A stretch of DNA of 55,779 bases, from contig JAFZIN010000006.1 in assembly GCA_017554305.1 (NCBI GenBank), positions 1 to 55,779 of the forward strand, given 5' to 3'. Position 1 is the first letter of the stretch, and each line of letters opens with the position of its first letter. The notes under the pieces were generated by a model. The model did not search any database. It had not been told where the DNA came from and worked only from the letters and a program-made list of their open reading frames with translations. This DNA comes from Bacteroidales bacterium. GTDB lineage: Bacteria; Bacteroidota; Bacteroidia; Bacteroidales; UBA932. This document shows positions 1 through 7,024 of this stretch, piece after piece. The position numbers and the translations under genes are program-made.

Positions 1-177
1 AATACCAGCATCTTTTAAAATCTTTCTCAATGTTCCAGTTGCCACTTCATGACTTCCATGATGACTCGTCTGAAACGTCTTGGATGTCAATGGACTATAC
101 CATATAGGATGATTCCCGTTCCGCACTAAATAACATCCTGCTTCCTTTAGCTTTCTTTCAAGCTCACTGTACTTCAT
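1..177 (-). CDS. hicA: HicA-family mRNA interferase toxin (3' end cut by window)
   Basis: Read directly from the minus strand, starting at ATG 177-175 and running 59 codons to the window edge without a stop. The protein begins MKYSELERKLKEAG and ends LRKILKDAGI, with the conserved HicA core SKTFQTSHHGSHEV, whose His is the catalytic residue of this small double-stranded-RNA-binding fold. HicA toxins are usually 58-65 residues, so only a few codons can be missing. In type II HicAB systems the toxin cleaves mRNA and is neutralised by HicB, which would lie to the left, outside the window. A promoter lies just upstream. The protein differs clearly from the second HicA at 45949, so this is an independent system rather than a recent duplicate. 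Confidence 0.85.
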   Translation of the reverse strand, partial: MKYSELERKLKEAGCYLVRNGNHPIWYSPLTSKTFQTSHHGSHEVATGTLRKILKDAGI

Positions 178-192
178 CTACTGTTTCAGTTA

Positions 193-225
193 CAAAGTTA
201 ATATAAAAATTTCTACATAATGCAA
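193..225 (-). promoter_or_regulatory. Bacteroidales-type promoter of hicA
   Basis: On the minus strand TAACTTTG (200-193) fits the -7 consensus TAnnTTTG. A TTG (225-223) lies 22 bases upstream. The -7 box ends 15 bases before the hicA ATG, giving a very short leader. Confidence 0.5.
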
Positions 226-311
226 TTTTGGTAGTAAAATTACTATTGGTTTGCATTTAATGAACTGTAACGTTCATTCACAAATTTATGCAAGCATGAA
301 AAAGTGCGGTT

Positions 312-360
312 ACCATAGAGTAAAAACTTTCATTTCCAACTAAAAGTTTTTACCCAATGG
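312..360. repeat. Inverted repeat in an element shared with the second hicA locus
   Basis: GTAAAAACTTT (320-330) and AAAGTTTTTAC (343-353) are perfect 11-base complementary arms around a 12-base loop. The surrounding segment runs from ACCATAG (312) to TACCCAATGG (351-360). The same two words, 39 bases apart, occur at 45797 and 45836 upstream of the other hicA. It lies just past the msrA stop codon, but no T-run follows on either strand, so a plain terminator is less likely than a regulatory or cassette-border element. Confidence 0.45.
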
Positions 361-385
361 TACAATTTTACTCTGATGCAAGGGT

Positions 386-943
386 TTAGCCCTTGGAGTT
401 GAGGGATCTGGCGTAACGGAAGAGCTCCGGGTTGAGGTGGCAGTAGCCTCCAGGGTTCTTATCCAGGTAGTCCTGGTGGTATTCGCTTGCAGGGTAGAAA
501 CGCTCAAGCGGTTGAAGTTCAACCGGCATGGAATCTACGTTCAGTTCTTTCTTTACCTGCTCAAAGACCTCTTTGAGAACGGCCAGATCTTCCTGCTCGG
601 TTGGAGATTGAGGTATCTTAGATGCAAACTTTGTTGCGTAGTAAACCCCTGTGCGGTAACGAGTTCCAACATCCTCTCCCTGCTTGTTAAGGCTCAGAGG
701 GTCAATGATTTTGAAGTATAGTTCAGTGAGTTTTTTCAAAGAAATTTTCTCAGGGTTGTAACGCACATAAACGCACTCTGCGTACCCCGTGGTATCCGTG
801 TAAACCTCCTCGTAGGTTGGATTATCTGTATGACCGTTGGCAAACCCTACCTCCGTAAACTCAACACCATCAACCAGTTTGAAGAACTTTTGAGCACCCC
901 AAAAGCACCCTGCTGCATACCATATTTCTTTTAACTCACTCAT
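386..943 (-). CDS. msrA: Peptide-methionine (S)-S-oxide reductase MsrA
   Basis: MsrA reduces the S epimer of methionine sulfoxide in proteins, using thioredoxin as electron donor, in cytoplasmic oxidative damage repair. The active-site motif GCFWG is at residues 12-16 with Cys13 as nucleophile. The downstream block around residues 90-100 (GTRYRTGVYY) and the C-terminal segment YHQDYLDKNPGGYC, with a likely resolving Cys, complete the family pattern. The protein is 185 residues, normal for a single-domain MsrA without an MsrB fusion. ATG 943 is preferred because the only longer in-frame start is a TTG two codons upstream. It follows the LytTR gene by 20 bases on the same strand and probably shares its transcript. 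Confidence 0.95.
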   Translation of the reverse strand: MSELKEIWYAAGCFWGAQKFFKLVDGVEFTEVGFANGHTDNPTYEEVYTDTTGYAECVYVRYNPEKISLKKLTELYFKIIDPLSLNKQGEDVGTRYRTGVYYATKFASKIPQSPTEQEDLAVLKEVFEQVKKELNVDSMPVELQPLERFYPASEYHQDYLDKNPGGYCHLNPELFRYARSLNSKG

Positions 944-963
944 AATCAAATTCTATTTAGCCG

Positions 964-1683
964 TTACATCCCTTCCGTAGCGGACAGGGCATTCTTTACA
1001 TACTCTTTGTATTTACGGGATATAGGCAGCTGAACCCGTGCCGGGCCTACTGAAACGCTTTCCTGTGAGGCAAGAACGGCATGAGCGGTGTTCACCAGAT
1101 ATGAGCGATGAATACGGAGGAAATCATCCCCTAAAAGGTTGCCCCATTGGCCAATACCCGTCTTGTTACGGTAAGACTCGTTAGTGGTTGTAACAATACG
1201 GACCTCGGTATCATTAGATTCCACGTATGCTATATCTGCCAGTCTCAGAGTCACTTTCCTGCGTTCTGAGAAGAAGGTGATTGTTCTCTCTTTAGATTTG
1301 AACCGTTTGTTTATCCACTTGGCCCAGAAGTAATCTCCTATGGCTAAGGCGGTTAGAATGAGTCCTAGAAATACCGGATTAATAAGCATTGGCGCAACTT
1401 GCTTACTTCTATCTAAATACCCGGTTTCCGTTATCCTTGTCCATACGCAAAAATGGAGGAACAAAATCAGTAATATGATGGAAATCAGCACCGCCAGAGA
1501 GAGATACACCTTGTCTCTTCCCTTCTTGGCCTTAGGCATAAGGTACTCCAAAAGAATAGCAAACGGACAGAAAATCAGGCTGATAAGCAATGCCTGAGCC
1601 GTAGAATAATCCAGGCTCACAAGTATGGCAGTAAGCATAGCAACAGCCAAAATCCAATATGCAATCCGTCCAACCGTTCTCAT
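964..1683 (-). CDS. Membrane-anchored LytTR-family DNA-binding regulator
   Basis: The first ~120 residues form about four hydrophobic helices (near 6-26, 29-48, 60-82 and 98-118). A short basic linker is followed by a LytTR domain from about residue 133 to 235, recognisable by FFSERRKVTLRLADIAYVES and FLRIHRSYLVN. LytTR domains normally bind paired direct repeats in promoters and usually follow a receiver domain. Here the input part is a membrane domain instead, as is common in Bacteroidales, so the protein probably senses a membrane or envelope signal without a kinase. It is first of two genes with msrA. The palindrome in its own promoter could be a site for it or another regulator. Confidence 0.85.
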   Translation of the reverse strand: MRTVGRIAYWILAVAMLTAILVSLDYSTAQALLISLIFCPFAILLEYLMPKAKKGRDKVYLSLAVLISIILLILFLHFCVWTRITETGYLDRSKQVAPMLINPVFLGLILTALAIGDYFWAKWINKRFKSKERTITFFSERRKVTLRLADIAYVESNDTEVRIVTTTNESYRNKTGIGQWGNLLGDDFLRIHRSYLVNTAHAVLASQESVSVGPARVQLPISRKYKEYVKNALSATEGM

Positions 1684-1690
1684 TGCAATA

Positions 1691-1721
1691 CAAAAGTAGG
1701 GAAATTGCAGAGCTCTGCAAA
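1691..1721 (-). promoter_or_regulatory. LytTR-msrA promoter with palindrome in the spacer
   Basis: The minus strand reads TTTG (1721-1718), 19 bases, then TACTTTTG (1698-1691), a full match to the Bacteroidota promoter. The spacer holds the perfect 14-base palindrome TGCAGAGCTCTGCA (1706-1719), positioned where a bound protein would block polymerase. It is the best-looking operator in the window. Confidence 0.7.
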
Positions 1722-1769
1722 GAAATCCCGCTTGCAGTGGGTTTTGACAAGGGTAGAGAGGGTTTTAAC

Positions 1770-1802
1770 TTTGGAAAAACCTTTGTCCGCCACGTATCTT
1801 TG
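1770..1802 (+). promoter_or_regulatory. Promoter of the ExbB-like gene
   Basis: TTTG (1770-1773), a 21-base spacer and TATCTTTG (1795-1802) match the Bacteroidota consensus. The start codon follows 27 bases later. It is divergent from the LytTR promoter. Confidence 0.75.
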
Positions 1803-1829
1803 CAGTGTAAAAAACTAAAAACTATTGTT

Positions 1830-2216
1830 ATGAACGAAGAACTTATGTACGTAGCAGATTCTACCTGTTCAGCTCCGGTTGAGTGCGTAGATTGTGCAGG
1901 CCAGCCGGCAACCCTCTTTTTTGAAGGCGGCCTGCCCGGAATGATTGCCATCACCCTTCTTTTAATTGCCCTTCTTTTTGCAGCCTGGAAAGCTCCGCGA
2001 TGGGTCAAGGAAATTGGCCTTGGCGCTTTGGTCGTCTCCGCTTTCTGGACTCTTTACGGCCTCTATCAGATGTTCAGTATTATTCAAGTTACCGGAGATG
2101 TTCCCTTCTCAGTTGCATGCGGAGGATTTAAAGTAGCCCTCATAGGCTTCCTTTACGGCCTGATTGTCTACTTTATCTCTCTAATTATCAGAGTAGTCCA
2201 GAAGCCGAGGATTTAA
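1830..2216 (+). CDS. Small MotA/TolQ/ExbB-like membrane protein
   Basis: The protein has 128 residues from ATG 1830, which follows a good promoter; a longer frame to 1659 would start inside it. Three hydrophobic segments are visible (about 36-53, 62-82 and 98-121). The segment LYGLYQMFSIIQVTGDVP followed by GGFKVALIGFLYGLIVYFIS resembles the last two helices of ExbB/TolQ proton-channel proteins. I recall short stand-alone relatives of this kind in Bacteroidales. ExbB-type proteins work with ExbD/TolR to harvest proton motive force, but no partner gene is adjacent. The N-terminal cysteine-rich stretch DSTCSAPVECVDCAG, with four Cys, is unusual. The role is not established. Confidence 0.55.
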   Translation: MNEELMYVADSTCSAPVECVDCAGQPATLFFEGGLPGMIAITLLLIALLFAAWKAPRWVKEIGLGALVVSAFWTLYGLYQMFSIIQVTGDVPFSVACGGFKVALIGFLYGLIVYFISLIIRVVQKPRI

Positions 2217-2239
2217 GGGAGCCAAATTCCCATAAAGTA

Positions 2240-2267
2240 AAAATGCCGGCCATCTGACCGGCATTTT
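2240..2267. terminator. Bidirectional terminator hairpin
   Basis: AAAATGCCGG (2240-2249) pairs with CCGGCATTTT (2258-2267) around an 8-base loop, with A and T runs on the outer sides. It lies between the convergent ExbB-like and flavodoxin genes. Confidence 0.85.
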
Positions 2268-2302
2268 GCTTACACATTAACTTTGTTTGAAGAGTCCCCA
2301 AC

Positions 2303-3133
2303 TTATCTTACAACCTTTGTAAAGACAGGCTCTTGGCCATCCTGCACGGTTACATACACTTTTATCTCACTTGCAGGCATTTGCGGGCCGTCCGGTCTTG
2401 GAGTATTTACTGCCGTAAAGAGGTACTCTTTTCCGTTAGGAATATCTCTCAATGCAACTTCAGAGGCCTTGGCATTTAGCATTCGGTAACCCTCCACCGC
2501 TTTATCAAATATGGCACTCTCTTCCTCTGTAACAGGCTTTGGCTCTGAGAATTCAGGCAGTTTTACAAACTCGCCCTCAATAAAACCGTTTGCCTTAAGG
2601 AACTGATCTACCTCGTATGGAACAGCATCCAAACGGGCAGCCCGAACTCCGTAACCCTCTAAAATCTCAGCATTTGGAAACTTTGCTTTAAGATCGTTTA
2701 CGCTGGATTCCAATCCGCCGCTTCCAAAGGTGCAGAAAGGAACAACCTTCTTGCCGTTTAAATCTATCTTACTCAGGAGCGTAGCAATAGGCGGAGCGTA
2801 TGTTCCAAACCAGATAGGATAACCTAAAAAGATTACATCGTAATCTGCAAGATTGGCCTTAAGCGGCTCAATCTCTGGTAGTATGCCCTCTTCACGCTCT
2901 TTGGCAGAACGCTCAATAGTCTCCTGATATGTTCCGCTGTAAGGATTCACAGGAATAACAACCTCAACATCTGCACCTAACAGATGTTGAATTTCATCTG
3001 CAACAACCTTAGTGTTAGATGTTTGTGAATAATAAACTATCAGCATCTTTGGAACTTTTTTAGTGTTCTGATTGCAAGAAACGGCTGCAACCATCATTGT
3101 TACAGCAGCAAATAACATTATAACTCTTTTCAT
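2303..3133 (-). CDS. Lipoprotein flavodoxin-family protein
   Basis: The N-terminus is a type II signal peptide ending AAVSC (Cys20), so the product should be lipid-anchored outside the inner membrane. Residues 29-180 form a long-chain flavodoxin fold: the phosphate-binding loop SQTSNTKVVADEI, the FMN-contacting YPIWFGTYAPP and the third loop CTFGSGGLESS are all present. The family carries electrons on FMN, and similar proteins in gut Bacteroidales are annotated as flavodoxins of unknown partner. The last 80 residues (PEFSEPKPVTEEESAIFDKAV onward) form an extension not found in simple flavodoxins. An exported flavodoxin is odd because FMN proteins normally fold in the cytosol, so the partner is unclear. 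Confidence 0.85.
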   Translation of the reverse strand: MKRVIMLFAAVTMMVAAVSCNQNTKKVPKMLIVYYSQTSNTKVVADEIQHLLGADVEVVIPVNPYSGTYQETIERSAKEREEGILPEIEPLKANLADYDVIFLGYPIWFGTYAPPIATLLSKIDLNGKKVVPFCTFGSGGLESSVNDLKAKFPNAEILEGYGVRAARLDAVPYEVDQFLKANGFIEGEFVKLPEFSEPKPVTEEESAIFDKAVEGYRMLNAKASEVALRDIPNGKEYLFTAVNTPRPDGPQMPASEIKVYVTVQDGQEPVFTKVVR

Positions 3134-3159
3134 ATTTGTTTTTTTGTGTTCCTCTTAAG

Positions 3160-3167
3160 CAAAGTTA
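3160..3167 (-). promoter_or_regulatory. -7 box of the flavodoxin gene
   Basis: TAACTTTG on the minus strand, 26 bases before the ATG, matches TAnnTTTG exactly. No clear -33 element is seen at the right distance. Confidence 0.5.
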
Positions 3168-3203
3168 AAAAATAATACGCAAAGTGTTGATAACGCAGCC
3201 AGG

Positions 3204-3292
3204 GTGCTCCCATCGTCCGGATTTTTGGGACGTTGGGAACGAAAAAGGGGGTAAAGTGTTCCCATCGTCCGGTATTTAGGGACGTTGGGAAC
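3204..3292. repeat. 52-base palindromic repeat, locus 1 (two units)
   Basis: Two units start at 3204 and 3256, exactly 52 apart. Each has a 13-base left arm (3206-3218; 3258-3270), a 9-base loop, a 13-base right arm (3228-3240; 3280-3292) and, between units, a 17-base spacer rich in A and G. The second unit pairs GTTCCCATCGTCC with GGACGTTGGGAAC, with one mismatch. The loop reads GGTATTTAG, the reverse-complement sense of the loops at the other two loci, while the spacer keeps the same orientation. The array lies between the divergent flavodoxin and HTH genes, directly upstream of the HTH promoter. Confidence 0.85.
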
Positions 3293-3331
3293 ACTAGGCG
3301 TTTGCTGAGGGAGGGGTGAGGTGCTAAAACC

Positions 3332-3361
3332 TTGCATTTGTTCACTAATTAGTTATCTTTG
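3332..3361 (+). promoter_or_regulatory. HTH gene promoter (probably leaderless)
   Basis: TTG (3332-3334), 19 bases, then TATCTTTG (3354-3361). The ATG at 3366 is only four bases past the box, which places the expected transcription start on or next to the start codon. Confidence 0.7.
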
Positions 3362-3365
3362 CTGT

Positions 3366-3665
3366 ATGAAAGCGAAGAAACTTAATATAACTCCTATTGA
3401 GAATCTCATTACTGAGGATTTTGGTCCTGTAGGTACTCTTGAGAGGGATCTGTTTGATATTGAGTGTAATATCTTTGTCATTGGAGAACGGCTTAAGGAA
3501 GAGCGCCTTAAGGCAGGTCTTACCCAGGAAGCTCTTGCCAATAAAATTGGAACTAAAAAGAGTTTCATCTCCAGAGTTGAGAAAGGTAGGGCAGACATTC
3601 AGATCTCTACACTCGTAAAACTTTTCAGCGGTCTTGGAAGGCAGATAAGCATCAGACTGTTGTAA
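3366..3665 (+). CDS. Orphan HigA-like XRE-family helix-turn-helix protein
   Basis: The protein has 99 residues from ATG 3366, which sits immediately after a strong promoter box. The C-terminal half is an HTH_3 domain: IGERLKEERLKAGLTQEALANKIG then KKSFISRVEKGRADIQISTL, ending GLGRQISIRLL. That ending is typical of HigA-type antitoxins, which usually follow a HigB/RelE toxin gene and repress their own promoter. No toxin gene is present: the upstream space holds the 52-base repeat and downstream is a DUF3784 gene. It is therefore either an orphan antitoxin or a stand-alone regulator. The N-terminal ~40 residues are extra relative to a minimal HTH. Confidence 0.8.
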   Translation: MKAKKLNITPIENLITEDFGPVGTLERDLFDIECNIFVIGERLKEERLKAGLTQEALANKIGTKKSFISRVEKGRADIQISTLVKLFSGLGRQISIRLL

Positions 3666-3692
3666 CAGAGAGACTCTTTTAAAAACAAATTT

Positions 3693-4013
3693 ATGATTGT
3701 CATTATTATAATTGCGGCATTACTTCTTGTTATGGGAATCGTAATCCTTATAGGCAAGGGGGATAATCTGATTGCCGGTTACAACACGGCTTCGGAAGAG
3801 GAACGGTCAAAGTACAACATTAAGAAACTCAGGGGCTTAATTGGAGGATTCATAATCCTGCTTGCCCCGCTTATGGCTCTATTTCTGGCAGTTAATCCTT
3901 CCAGGCATGCAGGCTTTGAGTTTGCCGCAGTAACCACCCTGCTTGCAATCATCCTCATCATCCTTGCCAACACCTGGGCAAAGAAGCAAAAAAGAAAAGT
4001 CAGCCGTAAGTGA
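3693..4013 (+). CDS. DUF3784-like small membrane protein
   Basis: The protein has 106 residues with three hydrophobic segments (about 1-20, 45-66 and 75-95) and a basic tail KKQKRKVSRK. Between helices 1 and 2 the segment LIAGYNTASEEERSKYNIKKL is the hallmark of DUF3784, a family of unknown function in Firmicutes and Bacteroidota. It starts 27 bases after the HTH gene and probably shares its transcript. Its stop codon lies inside the hairpin that terminates the opposing tRNA gene. Confidence 0.75.
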   Translation: MIVIIIIAALLLVMGIVILIGKGDNLIAGYNTASEEERSKYNIKKLRGLIGGFIILLAPLMALFLAVNPSRHAGFEFAAVTTLLAIILIILANTWAKKQKRKVSRK

Positions 4014-4021
4014 CTGACTTT
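3987..4021 (-). terminator. Terminator of the initiator tRNA transcript
   Basis: AAAGTCAG (3996-4003) pairs with CTGACTTT (4014-4021). On the minus strand the stem is followed by TCTTTTTT, the expected U-tract, starting just after the tRNA 3' end. It overlaps the end of the DUF3784 gene. Confidence 0.65.
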
Positions 4022-4028
4022 CAACTAG

Positions 4029-4101
<73 letters not shown>

Positions 4102-4224
4102 GTATTGGACTGCAAAGGAAAGCAAAAGTTCTGACTTTTGCAAATCCTAAGTTCTATGCACGTTATACAAGGGTTACAGGGTGCTTGATTTACTGGGCGT
4201 TCTGCCGGAATACTTTGCGCTTTC

Positions 4225-5598
4225 CTAATTTGCGAGCAAGAACTCTGCGGCCTCCTCTATTGGGAGGGTAACCTGTTCTCCTGTCTGCAGGTTCTTAATA
4301 TTCACCGTCTTGGATGCAGCCTCTGTCTCTCCTGCAATTACAAAGAACGGAATGGAGTTCTTCTCTCCGTATTCAAACTGTTTGCGGAGTTTGGAGTTAT
4401 CCGGGTAAATCTCACAGCTTATCCCCTTCTCTCTCAGTTCGTTGGCAAGAGGAAGAAGGTAAGTTACGGAGTGAGAGTCCATATTGGAAAGAAGCACTTT
4501 GGTTCCGCCAATGGCCTCCTTAGGGAACTTGTCCAGCCCTGCAAGCACATCGTAAATGCGGTCTGCGCCAAAAGAGATGCCCACGCCGGAAACATCAGGA
4601 AGGCCGAATATACCTGTAAGGTTATCATAACGTCCTCCGCCACAGATACTTCCTATGGTAAAATCCAGAGCCTTCACCTCAAATATGGCACCGGTGTAGT
4701 AGTTGAGTCCGCGAGCCAGTGAGAGGTCTATCTCCACCTTCTGACGGATACCCGCCTTTGAGATGAGATCAAAGAGAACGGTAAGTTCCTCAACACCCTT
4801 AAGCCCTATCTCTGAGGCAGATACAATGCTGCTGATAAGAGCCAGTTTCTCCTCTGTAGTGCCGGTTGAAGTCAGGACCGGAGAGAGAATATTGAACCCC
4901 CTCTCATCTATGCCTGCAGCCAGCATCTCCTCCTTAACCGCCTCAAGCCCAATCTTATCTATCTTATCCATCGCGATAGTTATCTCTACTATCTTCTCCG
5001 GGAACCCCATCACCTCTGCAAGGGCAGCAAGAATCTTACGGTTATTAATCTTTATGCAGACATTTATATTGAAGGTGTTAAACACCTCATTTACAATCTG
5101 TACCAGTTCAAGTTCATTCATCAGTGAGGTGCTGCCAATAACATCCACATCACACTGATAGAACTCTCTGTAACGTCCCTTCTGCGGGCGGTCTGCCCTC
5201 CAAACCGGCTGAATCTGATAGCGTTTGAACGGGAAGGTAATCTCATTTCTGTGCTGCACCACAAAGCGTGCAAAAGGAACGGTAAGGTCATAACGCAAGC
5301 CCTTCTCACAAACCTTCAGGCTTAGAGCATTGCTATTAAGCTGCTGAAAATCACCCTCTGAAAGTGATGAAAAAGCGTCACCGCTGTTAAGAACCTTAAA
5401 GAGAAGTTTGTCTCCCTCCTCTCCGTACTTACCCAGCAGGGTGGAGAGGTTCTCCATAGAAGGAGTCTCTATTGGCTTGTAACCGAACTTCTTAAATACC
5501 CCTTTAACTACATCGAATATGTAATTTCTTCCGGCCATCTGCTCCGGAGAGAAATCCCTTGTGCCCTTTGGAATACTTGGTTTCTGAACTTGTGCCAT
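4225..5598 (-). CDS. hisS: Histidine-tRNA ligase
   Basis: HisRS is a class II synthetase that charges tRNA-His in the cytosol. The 457-residue protein shows motif 1 near residues 10-60 ([20 protein letters not shown]), motif 2 around [26 protein letters not shown] (split here: [13 protein letters not shown] is the core), and the His-binding signature [13 protein letters not shown] near residue 295. Motif 3 is [13 protein letters not shown]. The C-terminal ~90 residues form the anticodon-binding domain. It follows nfnB by 24 bases on the same strand, and a -7 box at 5618-5625 could give it its own promoter. Confidence 0.96.
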   Translation of the reverse strand: MAQVQKPSIPKGTRDFSPEQMAGRNYIFDVVKGVFKKFGYKPIETPSMENLSTLLGKYGEEGDKLLFKVLNSGDAFSSLSEGDFQQLNSNALSLKVCEKGLRYDLTVPFARFVVQHRNEITFPFKRYQIQPVWRADRPQKGRYREFYQCDVDVIGSTSLMNELELVQIVNEVFNTFNINVCIKINNRKILAALAEVMGFPEKIVEITIAMDKIDKIGLEAVKEEMLAAGIDERGFNILSPVLTSTGTTEEKLALISSIVSASEIGLKGVEELTVLFDLISKAGIRQKVEIDLSLARGLNYYTGAIFEVKALDFTIGSICGGGRYDNLTGIFGLPDVSGVGISFGADRIYDVLAGLDKFPKEAIGGTKVLLSNMDSHSVTYLLPLANELREKGISCEIYPDNSKLRKQFEYGEKNSIPFFVIAGETEAASKTVNIKNLQTGEQVTLPIEEAAEFLLAN

Positions 5599-5617
5599 CT
5601 CTCAATAATTTTGCCTG

Positions 5618-5625
5618 CAAAGTTA
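5618..5625 (-). promoter_or_regulatory. Possible hisS -7 box
   Basis: TAACTTTG on the minus strand overlaps the stop codon of nfnB and lies 19 bases before the hisS ATG. No -33 element was recognised. Confidence 0.4.
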
Positions 5626-7017
5626 ATATCTTTCTTTAATGTAGCGGTCTATGGCTTTGGCAGCCCTTCTTCCCTCTCCCATAGCCAAAATAACGGTAGC
5701 CGCACCGGTAACAACATCACCTCCGGCAAAGACACCTGCACGGGAAGTTGCTGTTTCTCCGCTTGTTACAAGCCTACCCTTTTTATCTGTCTCAAGATTA
5801 GGAGTGGTATCTGCAATAAGACGGTTAATCTTGGTACCCAGCGCAACTATCAGAGCATCAGTATCTATTACAAACTCCGAGCCTGCAACCGGCTGAGGAG
5901 AACGCCTGCCGCTTTCATCCGGCTCACCCAGCTCCATACGTATGCACTCAACCCCCTTCACCCAACCGTTTTCATCACCTATAACCCTTGTAGGGTTGGT
6001 GAGCAACTGAAACTTAACTCCCTCTTGCTTAGCGTGATGCACCTCTTCTGCACGGGCCGGTAATTCCTTTTCTCCTCTGCGATAGATTATAGTCACATCC
6101 GCTCCCAAACGCAGCGCAGTTCTTGCAGCATCCATTGCAACATTACCGCCTCCAACAACGCATACTCTCTTTGCGTGAAAGATTGGAGAGTCACTCTTCT
6201 TATCAAAAGCCTGCATAAGGTTGTTGCGTGTAAGGTACTCATTTGCAGAGAATACGCCGTTCAGGTTCTCTCCCGGTATGTTCAAAAAGAGAGGAAGTCC
6301 TGCACCCGTTCCAACAAAGACGGCTTTGAATCCCTCCTTGTTTAAAAGGTCATCTATAGTAACTGTACGGCCAACAAAAACGTTGGTCTCAATCTTTACA
6401 CCCAAATCAAATAAGGACTGTAACTCCTTCTCCACCACCTTCTTCTTAGGGAGACGGAACTCCGGAATGCCGTATGTTAAAACGCCGCCCGCCTTGTGAA
6501 GGCTCTCAAAAATTGTAACGCTGTAGCCCATCTTTGCAAGATCGCTTGCACAGGCTAAACCGCTTGGCCCGCTGCCAATTACGGCAACCTTGTGGCCGTT
6601 TGATTTAGGAACGCCAACAGGCTTTCCTCCTTCTGAGTTCTCTCTGTGGTGATCTGCCACAAAGCGTTCCAGTTTGCCAATTGAAACCGGCTGACCTTTA
6701 ACTCCCAAAATGCAGGAGCCCTCACACTGAGTCTCTTGCGGGCATACTCTTCCGCAAATAGCAGGAAGCGAACTGTCTTCTGAGATAATATCAAACGCCT
6801 TATTAAAGTCTCCCTTAAAGACCTCTGCAATGAAGTTAGGAATCTTTATTCCAACGGGGCAGGACTCAACGCAACGGGGCTTCTTACAGTTAAGACATCT
6901 TGATGCCTCCAGCACCGCCTCCTCTGCGTTATAGCCGTAACATACTTCCTCAAAGTTAGTTGCGCGGACTTTTGGGTCCTGCTCTCTTACCGGTACTCTG
7001 TCTATTTTGTTTGCCAT
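5623..7017 (-). CDS. nfnB: NfnB-like NADPH-binding subunit (GltD family)
   Basis: The protein has 464 residues from ATG 7017 (MANKIDRVPV); the frame extends upstream but overlaps nfnA. N-terminal cysteine clusters CLNCKKPRCVESCP and CGRVCPQETQCEGSC hold two 4Fe-4S centres. They are followed by an FAD site (IGSGPSGLACASDL) and an NADPH site (VVGGGNVAMDAARTALRLGA). The family includes the small subunit of glutamate synthase, but next to an NfnA homologue and without gltB nearby it is more likely the large subunit of NADH-dependent ferredoxin:NADP+ oxidoreductase. That enzyme couples ferredoxin and NADH to NADP+ by electron bifurcation. It starts 7 bases after nfnA ends. Confidence 0.87.
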   Translation of the reverse strand: MANKIDRVPVREQDPKVRATNFEEVCYGYNAEEAVLEASRCLNCKKPRCVESCPVGIKIPNFIAEVFKGDFNKAFDIISEDSSLPAICGRVCPQETQCEGSCILGVKGQPVSIGKLERFVADHHRENSEGGKPVGVPKSNGHKVAVIGSGPSGLACASDLAKMGYSVTIFESLHKAGGVLTYGIPEFRLPKKKVVEKELQSLFDLGVKIETNVFVGRTVTIDDLLNKEGFKAVFVGTGAGLPLFLNIPGENLNGVFSANEYLTRNNLMQAFDKKSDSPIFHAKRVCVVGGGNVAMDAARTALRLGADVTIIYRRGEKELPARAEEVHHAKQEGVKFQLLTNPTRVIGDENGWVKGVECIRMELGEPDESGRRSPQPVAGSEFVIDTDALIVALGTKINRLIADTTPNLETDKKGRLVTSGETATSRAGVFAGGDVVTGAATVILAMGEGRRAAKAIDRYIKERY

Positions 7018-7024
7018 AATTCTC

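Noticed and set aside
3134-3365. HigB-type toxin gene before the HTH gene
   Set aside because: The interval contains only the 52-base repeat and promoters; no toxin-like frame exists on the coding strand.
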